Assembly: GCA_039619475.1 (NCBI GenBank)
Contig: CM077115.1
Span: 63,866,864-63,930,863, forward strand
Reading direction: 5' to 3'
From: Icerya purchasi
Taxonomy: Eukaryota > Arthropoda > Insecta > Hemiptera > Monophlebidae
Length of the DNA stretch: 64,000 bases
Part shown: positions 1 to 10,959 of the stretch, one piece after another
Layout: each line of letters begins with the position of its first letter
Position numbering within the stretch: position 1 is the stretch's first letter
Notes under the pieces: model-generated
Told to the model about the DNA's origin: nothing
Seen by the model: the letters and a program-made list of their open reading frames with translations, nothing else
Databases searched by the model: none
Translations under genes and position numbers: made by a program

Positions 1-89
1 GTGTCCTCAGGTAGGGGAAAGGGGCGAAGACCCTTCCGAGCTACGAAGGTCCGAGTTTATATATATATTAATTACAACGTAATTCTTAA

Positions 90-310
90 GCTACCCCCCA
101 TTCGAAAAAATGTCACAATTTTATGTAACGCTAAATGTCCCAAAAAAATGTCCCAGAAAAATGTCCCAATTTTATGTAACGTTTGTTATATTTTGTAGAA
201 TTTTTGTTATTGTTATTTAAAAAATGTCACAATTTTAAGTAATGAAATATGTAACGAAAAATGTAACGAAAAAATGTCTTAATTTTATGCAATGAAAATT
301 AAAAACGGAT
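90..310. repeat. Degenerate short tandem repeat
   Basis: A loose repeat of about 25-40 bases recurs here, built on the phrase aaaaatgtc followed by caattttatgtaacg. Copies differ by substitutions and by which half of the phrase is kept. The short open frame across it is repeat-derived and is not called as a gene. Confidence 0.6.
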
Positions 311-390
311 TTTTTTTGACCCAGCAAGAAACCATTTGGCCACCAACAACCTCTACAGATATCCTAGACTACAGAGTAGTGTGTGGCAAT

Positions 391-600
391 ATTAACACTG
401 ATAATTAAACATCCACAATACAATTCAAACACACATGGCCGCCATGATATGACATAGCCCACGAGTGTCAAGAAGGATATGGAATTAACATTGATAATTA
501 CACTCTCACAATACAACTTGAACACACATGGCCGCAATGATTGACATAGCCCACGAGTGTCAAGAAGGAAAGAATATAAAATTAACACTGATCACATCAC
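391..600. repeat. Tandem repeat, about 95-bp unit, just over two copies
   Basis: Two adjacent units (391-482 and 483-580) share the phrases acacacatggccgc and catagcccacgagtgtcaag, and a third unit begins at 581 and fades out. The units differ by scattered substitutions and a few short indels, so the duplication is not recent. No coding potential is seen on either strand. Confidence 0.85.
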
Positions 601-1029
601 ACCCTAGTGCAATAGGCACTGGGATGCGACTGGACAGCAGCAGGTCAAGGATATACATAGGTTTAGAACCGAGTAATTAACAAGCTGCAAGACCTCGGAA
701 GATGACATTTACTAGCCACATCAGAACTCCTTGATGGTTAACTGAAGCCGGGCCACAAAATCAAAAACAAAATAAAAGTAAAAAAGCAAAAAAAAAAATA
801 AACAAAAAAAAATTAAATAATGATTTTACTTCTTTTAATAAACTTGAATATTATTAACAACACACGATTACCTGAAGCGAGTAAGGGAAAAATACAATAA
901 GGTGGAAACGAACCGCAGGCCTTTAAATCCTTCAAAAGGAAGACTCTGTCTCTGGCTCCATGTGTATATCCTTCTGGGTGATAGTTTGAGAAGTGTATTT
1001 CTTACTATCATTTTATTTTGAATGCAGAA

Positions 1030-1993
1030 CTTTACCTCAACCATATTTCACCATACATTCAGTATCTTTTCCTTCTCCAACTACCGTGTCCCAATCGCCT
1101 AATATAATTAGGTTGTCTTTGGACTCTGCGTAGCTTATAACTTCTTCCAATTGTTCGTGTATTTCTCCACTTCTTGATCGATGTAATTTTTTGTCGGCAT
1201 GTAAACACTTATTATCGTTGTTGTTGTGGGTTTTGAATTCAGTTTTATTAAAAGTATTTTGTCATTAAATTGCAGATATGATTTTACATTACTTCCCCAT
1301 TTTCTATTGATGATTAATCCAATTCCGTTTTTTCCTTCAACTGATCCTGAATGTATTACTCTATAATTTCCACTCCAACAGTCATTATTATTCGACCATC
1401 TAGTTTTACTAATACCCAATATATCTATTTTATTTCTACTCATTTCCATTTTAATGTTTTCCAATTTTCTAGCTGTCTTTAAAGACCTTACATTCCATGT
1501 TCCAATTTTTACTTCGTTTGAGCCGGTAGCATATTTTTCGTATGAAGCCTGGCTTTTCACCCTATTACGGGCAGTCGCCTATTTCACACCAGATGTTCCA
1601 CCAAATCGCTGGTGCCTGTTGCTAATTGAATCGCATAGCTTGTTCATATTAGTATTTGTACTTTTCATGATTGAAATTTAGGAAAGATGATGAGGGTAGA
1701 TTTCCGTTACTTTCCTTGTCGCAGTTTTATGGTTGCTTCAGTAATATGTACTCCACGCCCTATAAATACCTCCTTGTAGCTGTTCTGAACTTCCTGTTCG
1801 CCACCTACAGACAGCACTGATAATGCTGCTTCCACTATCAGGGGATCACTCTTCGCCTGTCTCTTCTTTTGTTACTTATCCAGCTTGAAAGGCCCTTCTG
1901 GTAGAATACACTACCGCTGGCATAGCCCATAAATTCCTAGGAGCACGTAAACTCCTCCACCACGTTAAAGCGGCGATCCCCCAGGGGAGTATC
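1030..1993 (-). mobile_element. RTE-type LINE, 5' untranslated region and endonuclease part only
   Basis: The minus strand encodes the start of an APE-type endonuclease of the kind often labelled craniofacial development protein 2-like. IGTWNVRSL (1500-1480 region) is the first catalytic strand, and ILGISKTRW is the E/K-bearing motif. After a frameshift near 1180 the reading continues as a LILGDWDTVVGEG segment, the usual GDFN motif with N changed to D. A non-coding leader lies upstream on the minus strand to about 1993. No reverse transcriptase follows. This is unusual for a LINE, which normally loses its 5' end, so a later deletion removed the 3' part. It is a pseudogene. Confidence 0.8.
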
Positions 1994-2239
1994 TCTGAAA
2001 TTTATAAAAACCGGACTAATTACTTACATAGTGATTTTCTTTTTAGTTAGGGCAACTACAGTATCAGATATTGATATAGATTTGACAGAACGATATCGAT
2101 TACGGTATATTTGACATACAAAAAATGTTAACTGTGCTCAAGCCATCTTTATACTTACAAAAAGTGTTTAAGTTTATTTTAGCAAGCAGCATTTTTCGCA
2201 ATATATCTTCTTAAACAGAATTAGATTTAAGTGCGGTTC

Positions 2240-2580
2240 TCACGTACGAGTCTTAAGACAATGTTTTTCTTGTCTTAAATGTTTTCAAAGTGCTCATAAC
2301 TCTAAATCAAATAAGAAGTGTTGTGCAAAATGCTCAGCAACAAATTGTATTAGAGCTGAATGTAGTAATCAGGAATTCCGTAACAGTTATGAGGGAAATT
2401 ATTCGTCAGTGTTACGTAAGTGTCCAGGAAAGGAAATGCAAAAAGGAATTTGGCAATTAACGGTATTCAGAAGTATAACCTATGGGGAAGCGGTAACAAA
2501 GACGAGCTCTACTAATGAAATTTCGTGTTCGCCTCACGCCCATAATAAAATGTGCCTGAAAGGAGTTGAAACCGCATATT
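2240..2580 (+). pseudogene. LINE ORF1 (gag-like) zinc-knuckle fragment
   Basis: In one forward frame a cysteine-rich stretch reads CFSCLKC, then CCAKCS and CIRAEC, spaced like the CCHC knuckles of I/R1-type ORF1 proteins. It is followed by SVLRKCPGKEMQKGIW and ITYGEAV, which resemble the segment after the knuckles in those proteins. Several knuckle histidines and cysteines appear mutated. No start codon is associated with it. It probably belongs to the same decayed element as the RT, RNase H and tail pieces between 3.28 and 5.0 kb, since all are on the + strand and in the expected order. Family assignment is inference. Confidence 0.6.
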
Positions 2581-3279
2581 AAAATGATCACGATATTAGT
2601 ATATTTATAAAATTTAAATAATGAAAAACTCTTTGCACCTCTTTCTGGATACAGTTCTGCTGTAAGTATGGAAATAACTGTTTTTGTAAATCCACCTAAG
2701 TTCAAGTAGGTTATCGAAATAATGATCCATACATTAGAAAGAAAACAATTGCTGAAGAACAGTTGTCCAGTTCTAACGCGAATAAATGAACTCGAAATTA
2801 CCTTACACCTACCCCTACAACATACTGGAGCTAAGATTAAAAACACAAAACAGAGTACTTAACCCATAATTAAACTAAAAAGAATACCAATTAATCATAG
2901 TGCACAGTATGAAATTAATTTAAACGCTAAAAGAAAAATAGAGAACGGAAACTCAGTATTTTTTAAAATTAACAGTAATTAAACCAGAATATGAGAACTT
3001 CAAAGCGAATCAGCAGAATAAAAAAGAAAATATTAACCGTATAACACAAAACAGAATTAAAGATAAATAACAAATGATTTGCTTTATGTACAGTCGGTTT
3101 AGATGGTGATAGAACGAGTGCGAGTTCTAAAAGTTTTCGATGGTTAGTGGTATATTCAACACCAGCCATCCTACTTGTACCGGTAAAGTACATTACGATG
3201 GGAATTTCGTGCTAACTCAATAAAATTTGAAATATCAGTGGAGAAAATAAAAAATATTATTTTTCTCGCCCATGTATCG

Positions 3280-3651
3280 GTATTAAACATAAGTCCGTTC
3301 AGTCCGTAAATAATATTAAATATCTTGGCGTTTACTTCGATAGTAAATTCATCTGGAACGTTGAATTAAAACATATTAAATATGAATGTTTACGCGAAGT
3401 ATGAATATGTTAAAAGTCTTGAATGAACTAACGTGGGGGAAGTATCCTCAAATAAAAGCTGAATGATTTATAGAGCTTTAAGACGGCTACAAATAGCTCA
3501 CGCGAGACCTATTATCCCAACTGTCTCAAAAACTAAAGTTAGACAAGTTGAAAATTAACAGAATGCTGCAATAAACATTGTAGTAGGTACGATACAAATA
3601 TTTTGTTCAAGCAGAGGCAGAAAAATTAAGCGAACCTACCTGCGTCATATG
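3280..3651 (+). pseudogene. Decayed I/R1-like LINE, C-terminal reverse transcriptase part
   Basis: Forward frames joined across stops and frameshifts contain NNIKYLGVYFDSKFIWN, the hallmark segment after the RT palm in I/R1/Jockey elements. Further on are an ALxxxRLxYG-like stretch and QNAAINIVVG. Many stops and frameshifts show great age. The piece is interrupted at 3652 by a SINE insertion, and the same element resumes as RNase H after 4440. Confidence 0.65.
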
Positions 3652-3665
3652 TATAAAATTTATAA

Positions 3666-3899
3666 AAATTAAAGTAAGTCCCAGACCCTTGATAAAGTAC
3701 CATAGATTGTGAAATTGTGATTCACAATGTACTAAGCCCAAGAGCACTAATGAAACGAGGGGGCCAGTTCCCTAGGGTTCTAGCCACTAGGCTAAAATAT
3801 ATGCCTGGGAGCGATTGGGATCCTTAACGAGACAAGTCTCAAACCCGTGTCCTCTCATTTAGTAGTCAAGCATCTTAACCACTAGGTTACCGCACTACC
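3666..3899 (-). mobile_element. tRNA-derived SINE with 14-bp target-site duplication
   Basis: On the minus strand the element begins at 3899. It carries a tRNA-like head with an A box (TAACCTAGTGG, about 3889-3879) and a B box (GGTTTGAGACT, about 3846-3835) spaced as in a tRNA gene, so RNA polymerase III would be expected to transcribe it. The direct repeat tataaaatttataa flanks it at 3652-3665 and 3900-3913. A second A-box-like phrase (TAGCCTAGTGGC, minus strand near 3795-3780) suggests a dimeric structure. It is inserted inside an older LINE fragment. The repeat is pure A/T, so its length, not its composition, carries the argument. Confidence 0.75.
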
Positions 3900-4439
3900 T
3901 ATAAAATTTATAAGTAATAAATTTTGGCAAAAACAAGAGTAAATGGATTTCACTTAATTAATTAATTAGTACCTATATTAAATCTATTCGTTACTGATAG
4001 AAGATAGTAAATAAACAAGAGATGCTGAGCCATAGTGGAAAGTTTTCCAACTCTTAATAACACTGGAATTGAGAAAAACAATAAAATTTCATATTATACC
4101 ATACCGATATATTATTTATAAAATGCCAATTAATTTTTCTATAGATTCCTTTTGCAAATAGAACAAAAATCATATGAATAAGTCTATCCTTGAGAAATTT
4201 ATAGTGGAAAAGTTTAATAATTATGAATTTATGTTTATGAATGTGTCAGTTGATAAAATTAAATAAAATTATACGGCTGCTTTTTGCAATAGAAGCTCTA
4301 ATTTTAAAAAGAAAGTTTAAAATATTAGTCCCATATTCATGTTATACAACGGAAGGAGTGGTCGCATATAAAGCATTAAAAGCCTTGTTAATTTAAAGTA
4401 AAACCAAAAACTGAAAAAATCTTATTTTATCAAATTTTT

Positions 4440-4990
4440 TTTTGGCTTAAAGAAAATTAACAGTAAAGTAGGTGAATGGGATAATGTTCTTCGAAATATA
4501 TCCAATATTAATGGAAAATTAAAGGCTAATGGTATTATTGTGCAGTTTAAATGGACACCGGGGAATAGTAGCATTGTAGAAAATCGCACTGTGATTGAAC
4601 TTATAAGAACGGTGTTAGCTTCATGATCAACAATCAACTGTATGTATCTTATTGATGGAATTCAAAACAATGTTACTAATGAATGCCTAGGCAAAATGGG
4701 AAGGTAAATTTACAGAAACAAGTGATAATTATGGAAAATATTACTATAATCTAAGCAATGTTTTACTAAGAATACTTGGTTCACTAACAACATGACAAGG
4801 ATTATATTCCCGCTTTGGCCAGATTAAGATCAGGATACTATTTAACACCAGAAATACCAAATTTTGGGATCGAAATTGTACATTTGTATTGAACTGGATT
4901 CTACAGAATAGACGATATGGAACTGTAAGCTATATAATCATAACAGGTATAAGTTGTACTAGAAATTGTGTAAGGCATTTACTACTTTAT
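4440..4990 (+). pseudogene. Decayed I/R1-like LINE, RNase H end and C-terminal tail
   Basis: The forward reading VQFKWTPGNSSIVENRTV is a worn form of the last RNase H motif (canonically WxPxHxGxxGNExAD). About 170 bases later LARLRSGYYLTPEIPNFWDR matches the conserved start of the C-terminal tail of I/R1-type ORF2 proteins. No frame is open throughout. With the pieces at 2.24 and 3.28 kb this makes one old + strand element, split by the SINE. Confidence 0.6.
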
Positions 4991-4999
4991 CGGTTAATA

Positions 5000-6380
5000 T
5001 TGCCCTGATAGTTTCTGATCCGGTGAACGGGGGTGCAGTTGCGACATACAAATATACAAAAGCATATAAAATGAGACTTTAAAATATTAAGTCCTAACTT
5101 ACAATATGATACACCGGTGTACACAATTCTTGATAGATCGGTTTGCGTAGCAACTAACTTGATAAGTATGTAGAGAAAAAGGGGGAGACCAGCTAAGTGA
5201 TTCCATCCGTGCCAAAAGAACAATAAAAAAAACATGAACATCTTTACTTTCTACAAACTACTAGTGATCTTTTATGTTTTACAGCGGACTTTGTCATTTG
5301 GCCATTAACTTTTAAGGTGTTATGGTTTAATGATGTAAGACGTAAATACTAAAATTGGATTTTTAAGAAAATTTATGAAATTCTTTACATGTTACTAAAC
5401 TAAAAATTATCGGTCGCTTGTTTAGGCGTTTAACTTTTCTTTAAATCATCTTGACTTTTGATCATTTTATTTTCATATTTGTGAGTGGACGTGCGTTATC
5501 TTTCGTCGAGAAGTGACATTCGTAAAAATAAGATTGGCGAATAAGCCGTCGAACGCGAGCGCCATGGATTTATCAACTTTTCGACATCAATCGCCAAGAA
5601 CTACACTATTTGGAACAGATCAACCGACAACGGACTACCACAATTCATCATCATCGTCATGGCCATCAACGATTACGTCTCTAAGCGTAGCTAGCAAAAG
5701 TAAACAGTACACAGGTTAACTCATCCCGAACAGTAGACGACAGATAACACATCTTTTTCTCACTTTACTAATAATAATAACGCCACAAATTACGCGAAAA
5801 ACACTTCACACTTCAAATTTCTATTTAAAGAGCAAGCGGTAATATTCCAAATGCTAAAGGGCAAAAATTAGAAAAATTATATTCTTTAAGTAGACGAAAC
5901 AGCACGACTAAAATTTAAAACACATATCACTCATATCTCGCAAATAGTTTGCAATATTTTTATTCAATAAAAATTTAGTAGATCACTAAATTGGAAAACA
6001 TAATACTGTTACAGTTATTAATAACGTAATATCTATGGGGCGGTTAATCAGTTCCAAAGTGCTTTAATAATCATCTCCAACATTCGCCCTTCAATTCCAC
6101 ATTCAGTAATAGCTTAAGTTCTAAAACAGAAGTTTAACATGCGTATCGACTCACGAATTTCTTTTATACGATATCCGGGCGGGGCAAGGGCTACGAATAT
6201 CTGTTAAATGTAAAGAGACAATTTTTTGTAAATTCAGAAAAAGTAAATAAAACGTCCGAAACGTTACTTCTGCGCCAAGAGAGTATGAAATATATTGAAT
6301 TTTTTTGTCTTCAGATAATATTTCATGTTTGGTATGCAATGAGAAGGGAAACATGGGTAAAACTTGCGCGAATGACCTAG
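5000..6380. other. Non-coding stretch with one unassigned short ORF
   Basis: AT-rich sequence without recognised motifs. A forward frame from about 5513 to 5719 encodes 68 residues rich in Ser and Thr. It starts at a non-ATG codon, with an ATG at 5564, and resembles nothing I know. The minus-strand frame at 6151-6447 is also unassigned. Confidence 0.4.
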
Positions 6381-6384
6381 AAGA

Positions 6385-7000
6385 AGAAACGGATTTTTTT
6401 TGATTCCTGGCCATGCTGGAATCAGGGAAATGAATTAGGTGATTCATTTACTGGGTTATCTTCCTCTTCTGATAAGTTTCTTCTGGGTTTTCTCAGCTTC
6501 CAATATTACCCTTCTATTTGCAGCTGCTCATTCCAAACTACGTTTTTCTTGTCTATTCAACCTTCTCTTCCTCCTTTCCCCTGTTTTTTTAACTTTCCTT
6601 CTATGCGCCGCTACAACCTCTGCAATTTACTGCCTGCGTTTTGGGCACAGTTTGCTCCCTTCCTCTCTTTTCTGTTATTCTCTCGTGTTTTCACCTTATT
6701 ATCCATTGCACGCCTCCAACAACCAATTCATTTGTGATTCCGATCATTTAATTTTCGCTTATTCGTCGCTTTCAGCTGAAAAAGCTTATTTTTATTTGTT
6801 CCTTTTACAAATCGGTATTCCCACTCTATACTGTGCTTCATGCATTCTCCCCTTCCTTCTACTTCTGCTATCCTAGCTTTTGATTCTTTTCCGTCGGCTA
6901 TCTGTGATCGCGTAAGGATCTGAGTCTCTCTTACCCCTCCGTTCTATTATTCTTACGCCAACGTCCATGTTGATGAACCCATAAAAAAAACAAAAAAAAA
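6385..7000 (+). mobile_element. 5'-truncated I/R1-like LINE: RNase H end, C-terminal tail and A-rich 3' end
   Basis: The forward strand reads LIPGHAGIREMN near 6395-6433, the final RNase H motif, before a stop. It continues in other frames with CLRFGHSLLPS and then ICDSDHLIFAYSSLS. The last follows the CxSDHxxxxCxxL pattern of the C-terminal cysteine/histidine tail seen in the copies at 10.3 and 13.6 kb. The segment IGIPTLYCASCILP aligns by eye with LGLPAPFNASYLLS in the 13.6-kb copy. An A-rich run at about 6981-7002 marks the 3' end. Stops and frameshifts make it a pseudogene. I could not find a convincing target duplication. Confidence 0.75.
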
Positions 7001-7769
7001 CAAGGAGAACTACGATAAATGAAGGAAAACAGGGAAACAGACGTTAATGAGGCAAGCATCTAACAACAAATGATCCAAAAAAAAGTAAAACTACCGCAAA
7101 AAAAGACAAAACAAGTAAGTTCAATTGCAAATGTAGAAACTATACTAAAATGTTAAGATCAATCTGAATCTGAACATCTAAAGGTGCGGTCATGTGGCAT
7201 CAGCAGACGAAGGAGAAGATGAATTAATATTTAAAAAAAAATATTGCAGCGATTATAAGAAAACGCTTGGAAAAATGAAACGAACTATTCTTTCACACTG
7301 CATAATCTTGGTAAAGAAAATATTTTAAACATCGCTAAAGAATTCACGTACGTCAGAAGTTCCTTATATCGAATGTTAACCGAAATTAGATCTCTTTTTC
7401 AAAGCATATCAGCAAAAATAAAATTTACAAAAATTGTTAAGAAATTATCAAATCACCTTAAATCACTGAAAATAATTTCTTTTTTTTTTTTTTACTTTAA
7501 TAATTGCGCATATTCTTAATTGCAATTTTAATAGTTTTATCAGCATGTCGATCTAAACATTTTACTTTACCAATACAAACTTAGTGCAATATAGTTCCAA
7601 CGTTACAAATTAAGATAAGAACAGATGGTAAAATTAAAATCTTTCGATATAATAAAACTTAATGCAAATGCTTGGCCTAGAGTACACGGAAGCATACTTG
7701 CAGCAATAAAACACGAAGTATATTATATAAAAATTAATACTACGAACATAATGCCTAATATAGCTAAAT

Positions 7770-8480
7770 GCTCACGGCTTCTCCATCTCGGGTTATAGAA
7801 ACTTGAATAAAAAGGGTAAGATATTACAGAATATTACTGATGACCAAAATTGTATGGTCCGTAACCGAACTATTCACAGCCATTCAATACCTGGTCATAT
7901 ACGGACTTAATTACGAGTATGAGCACTGCTTCATTTGGAAATAGTTTAAATTTTATTCAACATACTGATGTAGACGGAAGTGATTATCGTCCGTTAATAA
8001 TGTATATCCCGCAGAACTTGCGCATAATTTATTTTTCATCTAAATGAGATTTTGAAAAAGTTGACTGGGGTAAATATCATACCTTCAATTTTATTATGAT
8101 AATTAATCTTTTGGAGTGAGAAAAAAACTCTAAGCAAATTAAAAAATAATCCTACACCAGAAAACCGCATTAACGTAAAAAAAAGTGAGGAGCTAGATTC
8201 GCTTTTAAACAAACGAAGAAATCATTTTGGACTGAGTTGACTTCATTTACAAACTCAAATGCAACTGCTACTGCAATGTAGGTCAAAATCCGCTAAATGA
8301 AAGACATGCGTCAAAATTAGTTTTATAATGTTCTAATCAAAAATAAAATATGTAATAATTCCTTAATATTAGTTGACGTTTTTGCGATATATCTAGAAAC
8401 TAAAAATAATGAAGGATTGTATAACATTGCTTTAACTATTAAAGAGTTTGAAGAAGCTTTAAGATCTGTTTTATTACGAA
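7770..8480 (+). pseudogene. Decayed I/R1-like LINE, endonuclease end and linker
   Basis: Across frames the forward strand gives SDYRPLIMYIP, a mutated form of the SDHxPI motif that closes the APE endonuclease, followed by FEKVDWGKY. Further on are KQTKKSFWTELTSF and NSNATATA, then LTIKEFEEALRSV. These match the order of the linker between endonuclease and RT in I-type elements. No intact ORF remains and the reverse transcriptase itself is absent. The piece stops about 200 bases before the phosphatase exon at 8706. Confidence 0.6.
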
Positions 8481-8705
8481 TTACACGTTTACGTTCACAT
8501 TAAACACGCACACACTCTTAACACATTAAACTGTTGCAAAACATAATCTTGAAACAAAGTATTGTACGATGAAAACATTTCTCATCCTGCCTTGCTTTTG
8601 TTATGACTTCAAAATTTTTAATTTTTTATTCATTCTTATATTTTTTTGTTATTCCTATCATTAAAATTACCCGTAATGACTTTTTTTTTTCTTCTCTCGT
8701 AATAG

Positions 8706-8910
8706 GTGCTATTAGGTGGAGGAAGACGGCATTGGATTCCAAAAGTAATGAGAGACCCGGAAGTTAACGAAGACGGACGGCGACTGGACGGTAGAAATTT
8801 GATTGACGAATGGATTCGAGAGAAGATAAAACGTGGGGTTAAAGCCCAGTACGTTTGGAAAAAGTCTCAATTGGACACTCTACAACCCTCCGAAGTTGAC
8901 CAGCTACTAG
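8706..8910 (+). CDS. Alkaline phosphatase, internal exon (first one visible)
   Basis: The exon follows a pyrimidine-rich tract ending in taatag and is bounded by a gttagt donor. It begins in phase 0 with VLLGGGRR, the conserved glycine-rich turn of animal alkaline phosphatases (typically V-x-L/F-GGGR). It runs through DGRRLDGRNLIDEW and YVWKKSQL to a codon split after its first base. It is 205 bases, 68 codons plus one base. The strongest identifier is the order GGGR, RLDGRNL, YVW, then LLG, which matches the family around residues 230-300. No upstream exon could be found in the window. Confidence 0.9.
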
Positions 8911-8919
8911 GTTAGTTTT

Positions 8920-9380
8920 GATTATATATGAATTCTATACTAATAAATATGGATTCGTGTATTAATGTCATTCATTTGTTATACCGTACCATAAATATTA
9001 TCAAAACCCCAACGAAAACACATTCTTTTATAACTAATAAATTGTAAGGACTACTGGCCGCATTAAACATCAGTGATTTTTTCATAGCAGGTTAAATGCG
9101 GTCCTCACTTTTAATTAATTAAAATCATAAACAATCAATCTGATGATAGAAAGTTTCTGGCTCAACACTAAAATTTAGTTGTTTTTTTTTTACAATTTTC
9201 TTTAAAATTTCAAAACTCAAAATTCGTTTAATACATTTCTTTTACTATTTTTTACAGTCCCAACAAAATAATAGGATTAAAATACAGTTTTTACAATTTC
9301 TGTAGAGTTAATTATTTTGATAGAACACAAAATTAGTGCAGTCAAATATACTATTACCAAATTTTGTATAACCTCTGTTC
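8920..9380. other. Intron sequence with an imperfect palindrome
   Basis: AT-rich intron. At about 9047-9106 the phrase ccgcattaaac and its near inverse gttaaatgcgg form an imperfect palindrome with a 7-base interruption (ctactgg) on one arm. I cannot assign it to an element. Nothing else stands out. Confidence 0.4.
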
Positions 9381-9389
9381 CGATTACCG

Positions 9390-9840
9390 CTCAAATATTT
9401 TATTAAAAACTAAAGTTTTTAAAAATCATATACAATTTACATGATATAGGTATTACATTTTGCGTGAGACATCTTAAAATATTAACCCTACATGAACTTA
9501 TTGAATGTAAAATTTCAATTAGATCTGTAATATGCTCGGTCGCATTTGGGAAATCTAGCTTATGTCTAAATCTGACTTTAAGAGTTTACGCAGTACCAAA
9601 AAATATAAATGTTACGAAATCATAATAAATGTATTTTTCAAAGTTTTTGATATATCAGTATTATAATCTACAAACATTATTTTCCAAGGAGTGTGCAAAT
9701 AGCAAATTTTGTACAGCAAAGAGGAAAAGGTATTTTAAATTAAAATTTACTCAACCTCAAATGCGTAAAAAATGCAGAAACAACAAAAGAAAACGGTATT
9801 CGCAGATTTATATTAAAAATGTTCATCTAATTTACTAGTT
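9390..9840 (+). pseudogene. Possible decayed LINE ORF1 (gag-like) fragment
   Basis: Forward frames give LHELIECKISIRSV followed by a NLTLRVYAVPK stretch. These resemble, loosely, the region before the zinc knuckles in I/R1-type ORF1 proteins. A short frame ending at 9838 is rich in Lys, Arg and Cys. The reading needs several frame changes, so this is tentative. Confidence 0.3.
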
Positions 9841-9984
9841 TTATATTTGTCTCTTTTTCTTCACATTAATTACAATTTTTCGAAAATGTTTTCGTTTTTT
9901 TTTTACTTTGTACGATGTCCATTATTGGATTAATGTAATATGAAATAAAAAAGAAAAAATAATAAAACAAAATAATATAAAATA

Positions 9985-10945
9985 AAAATAAATTGTAAAG
10001 CATGGTGCAAGTGAAAATGTGCGTGTCCATGAAATCCTGTTGTCGGCCAGAGGCTAATCATCGACCACCGCAAGAAGAAGCGTATACCTGATGCAGTCAA
10101 TTTTTCAGGAGTCTTTTTTACTTTTTCTTCTGCCCTGGGTGCTCCAGAGGCCTTGACCCAACAACATGATAATTCGATAAAAAAGACTAAATAGCCCAGC
10201 GGTCAGAAATGTAAGTCATAAAGGACAGAAGCAGCAGAACAACTGAAGACAATATGGGAAGGAAAGAATATAGGTTGCGTTATAAGAAGTAGGAAGACCC
10301 AAATCTAAAAGTCGGACCTACAGAAGGGACTGTTCGTTGAAGAGAGCAGAACATTTGAAACAGATATGATTAGAATTACAAATACAAGAAGGTTCAGAAA
10401 CATGAAGAAGCAAAAAGAAGAAGGCGATAAAACGAATCGAAAACGAGTACAGGGGAGAAGAGAATGATTGATCTTGAGTCTAATTAAGGAAACAACAGTA
10501 AAACGACGACAGACAGGCATAGAGTGAAACCAAGGCAGGGAACGAGGAACCGGTTGAGTAAGACGGTACTGTGAATAGGGCTCAATACTGATCCCTACTT
10601 TTTCATTCCTTTCAGCTAATAATGAGCTCCCTATTCGAACTTTAAATTTTCCATTTTGAAGGAATGCCGTGACAACTTTCAGCAAGTTCCCTTTGAATCC
10701 CATTTCCTGGAACGTATTTATAATTGACCCTTTGGATATGTGCTCAAAAGCTTTCTCTATGTCGAAAAACACACATACTACATTGCCGCATAGTAAAACC
10801 GTCTAGAATTTCTTGCTGCAATCTTAATATATCGTCGATAGTCGACCGACCTTTCCGGAAACCACTTTGATGGTTGTCTAGTAAGGTTTTATTTTCTATA
10901 GTCCACATCATCTGCTTTGCAATAATCTTTTCAGAATAGCGTTGT
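9985..10945 (-). mobile_element. I/R1-like LINE with internal deletion joining RT to the C-terminal tail
   Basis: The minus strand begins with the RT finger region (LLDNHQSGFRKGRSTIDD, near 10880) and the palm motif MCVFFDIEKAFEHI (near 10760). It reads on in one open frame through KFKVRIGSSLL. Around 10590-10560 it jumps directly to PRSLPWFHSMPVCRR, the start of the C-terminal tail found elsewhere after RNase H (compare the copy at 13.77 kb). The YADD motif, thumb and whole RNase H, roughly 1.5 kb, are therefore missing, yet the frame stays open for 155 codons (10772-10305). Further tail motifs (ICNSNHICFKCS, LGLPTSYNATYILS) follow in shifted frames. Confidence 0.75.
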
Positions 10946-10959
10946 AGTTTGTTACTGTT

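Noticed and set aside
1..198. Open frame from the first base
   Set aside because: It lies mostly in a degenerate repeat, starts at a non-ATG codon at the window edge and has no recognisable motif.
5513..5719. Ser/Thr-rich 68-codon frame as a phosphatase N-terminal exon
   Set aside because: No signal peptide, no family motif, starts at a non-ATG codon and ends in a stop without joining to 8706.
9047..9106. Imperfect palindrome as a MITE
   Set aside because: Only one arm pair of about 11 bases with an asymmetric interruption, and no target duplication.
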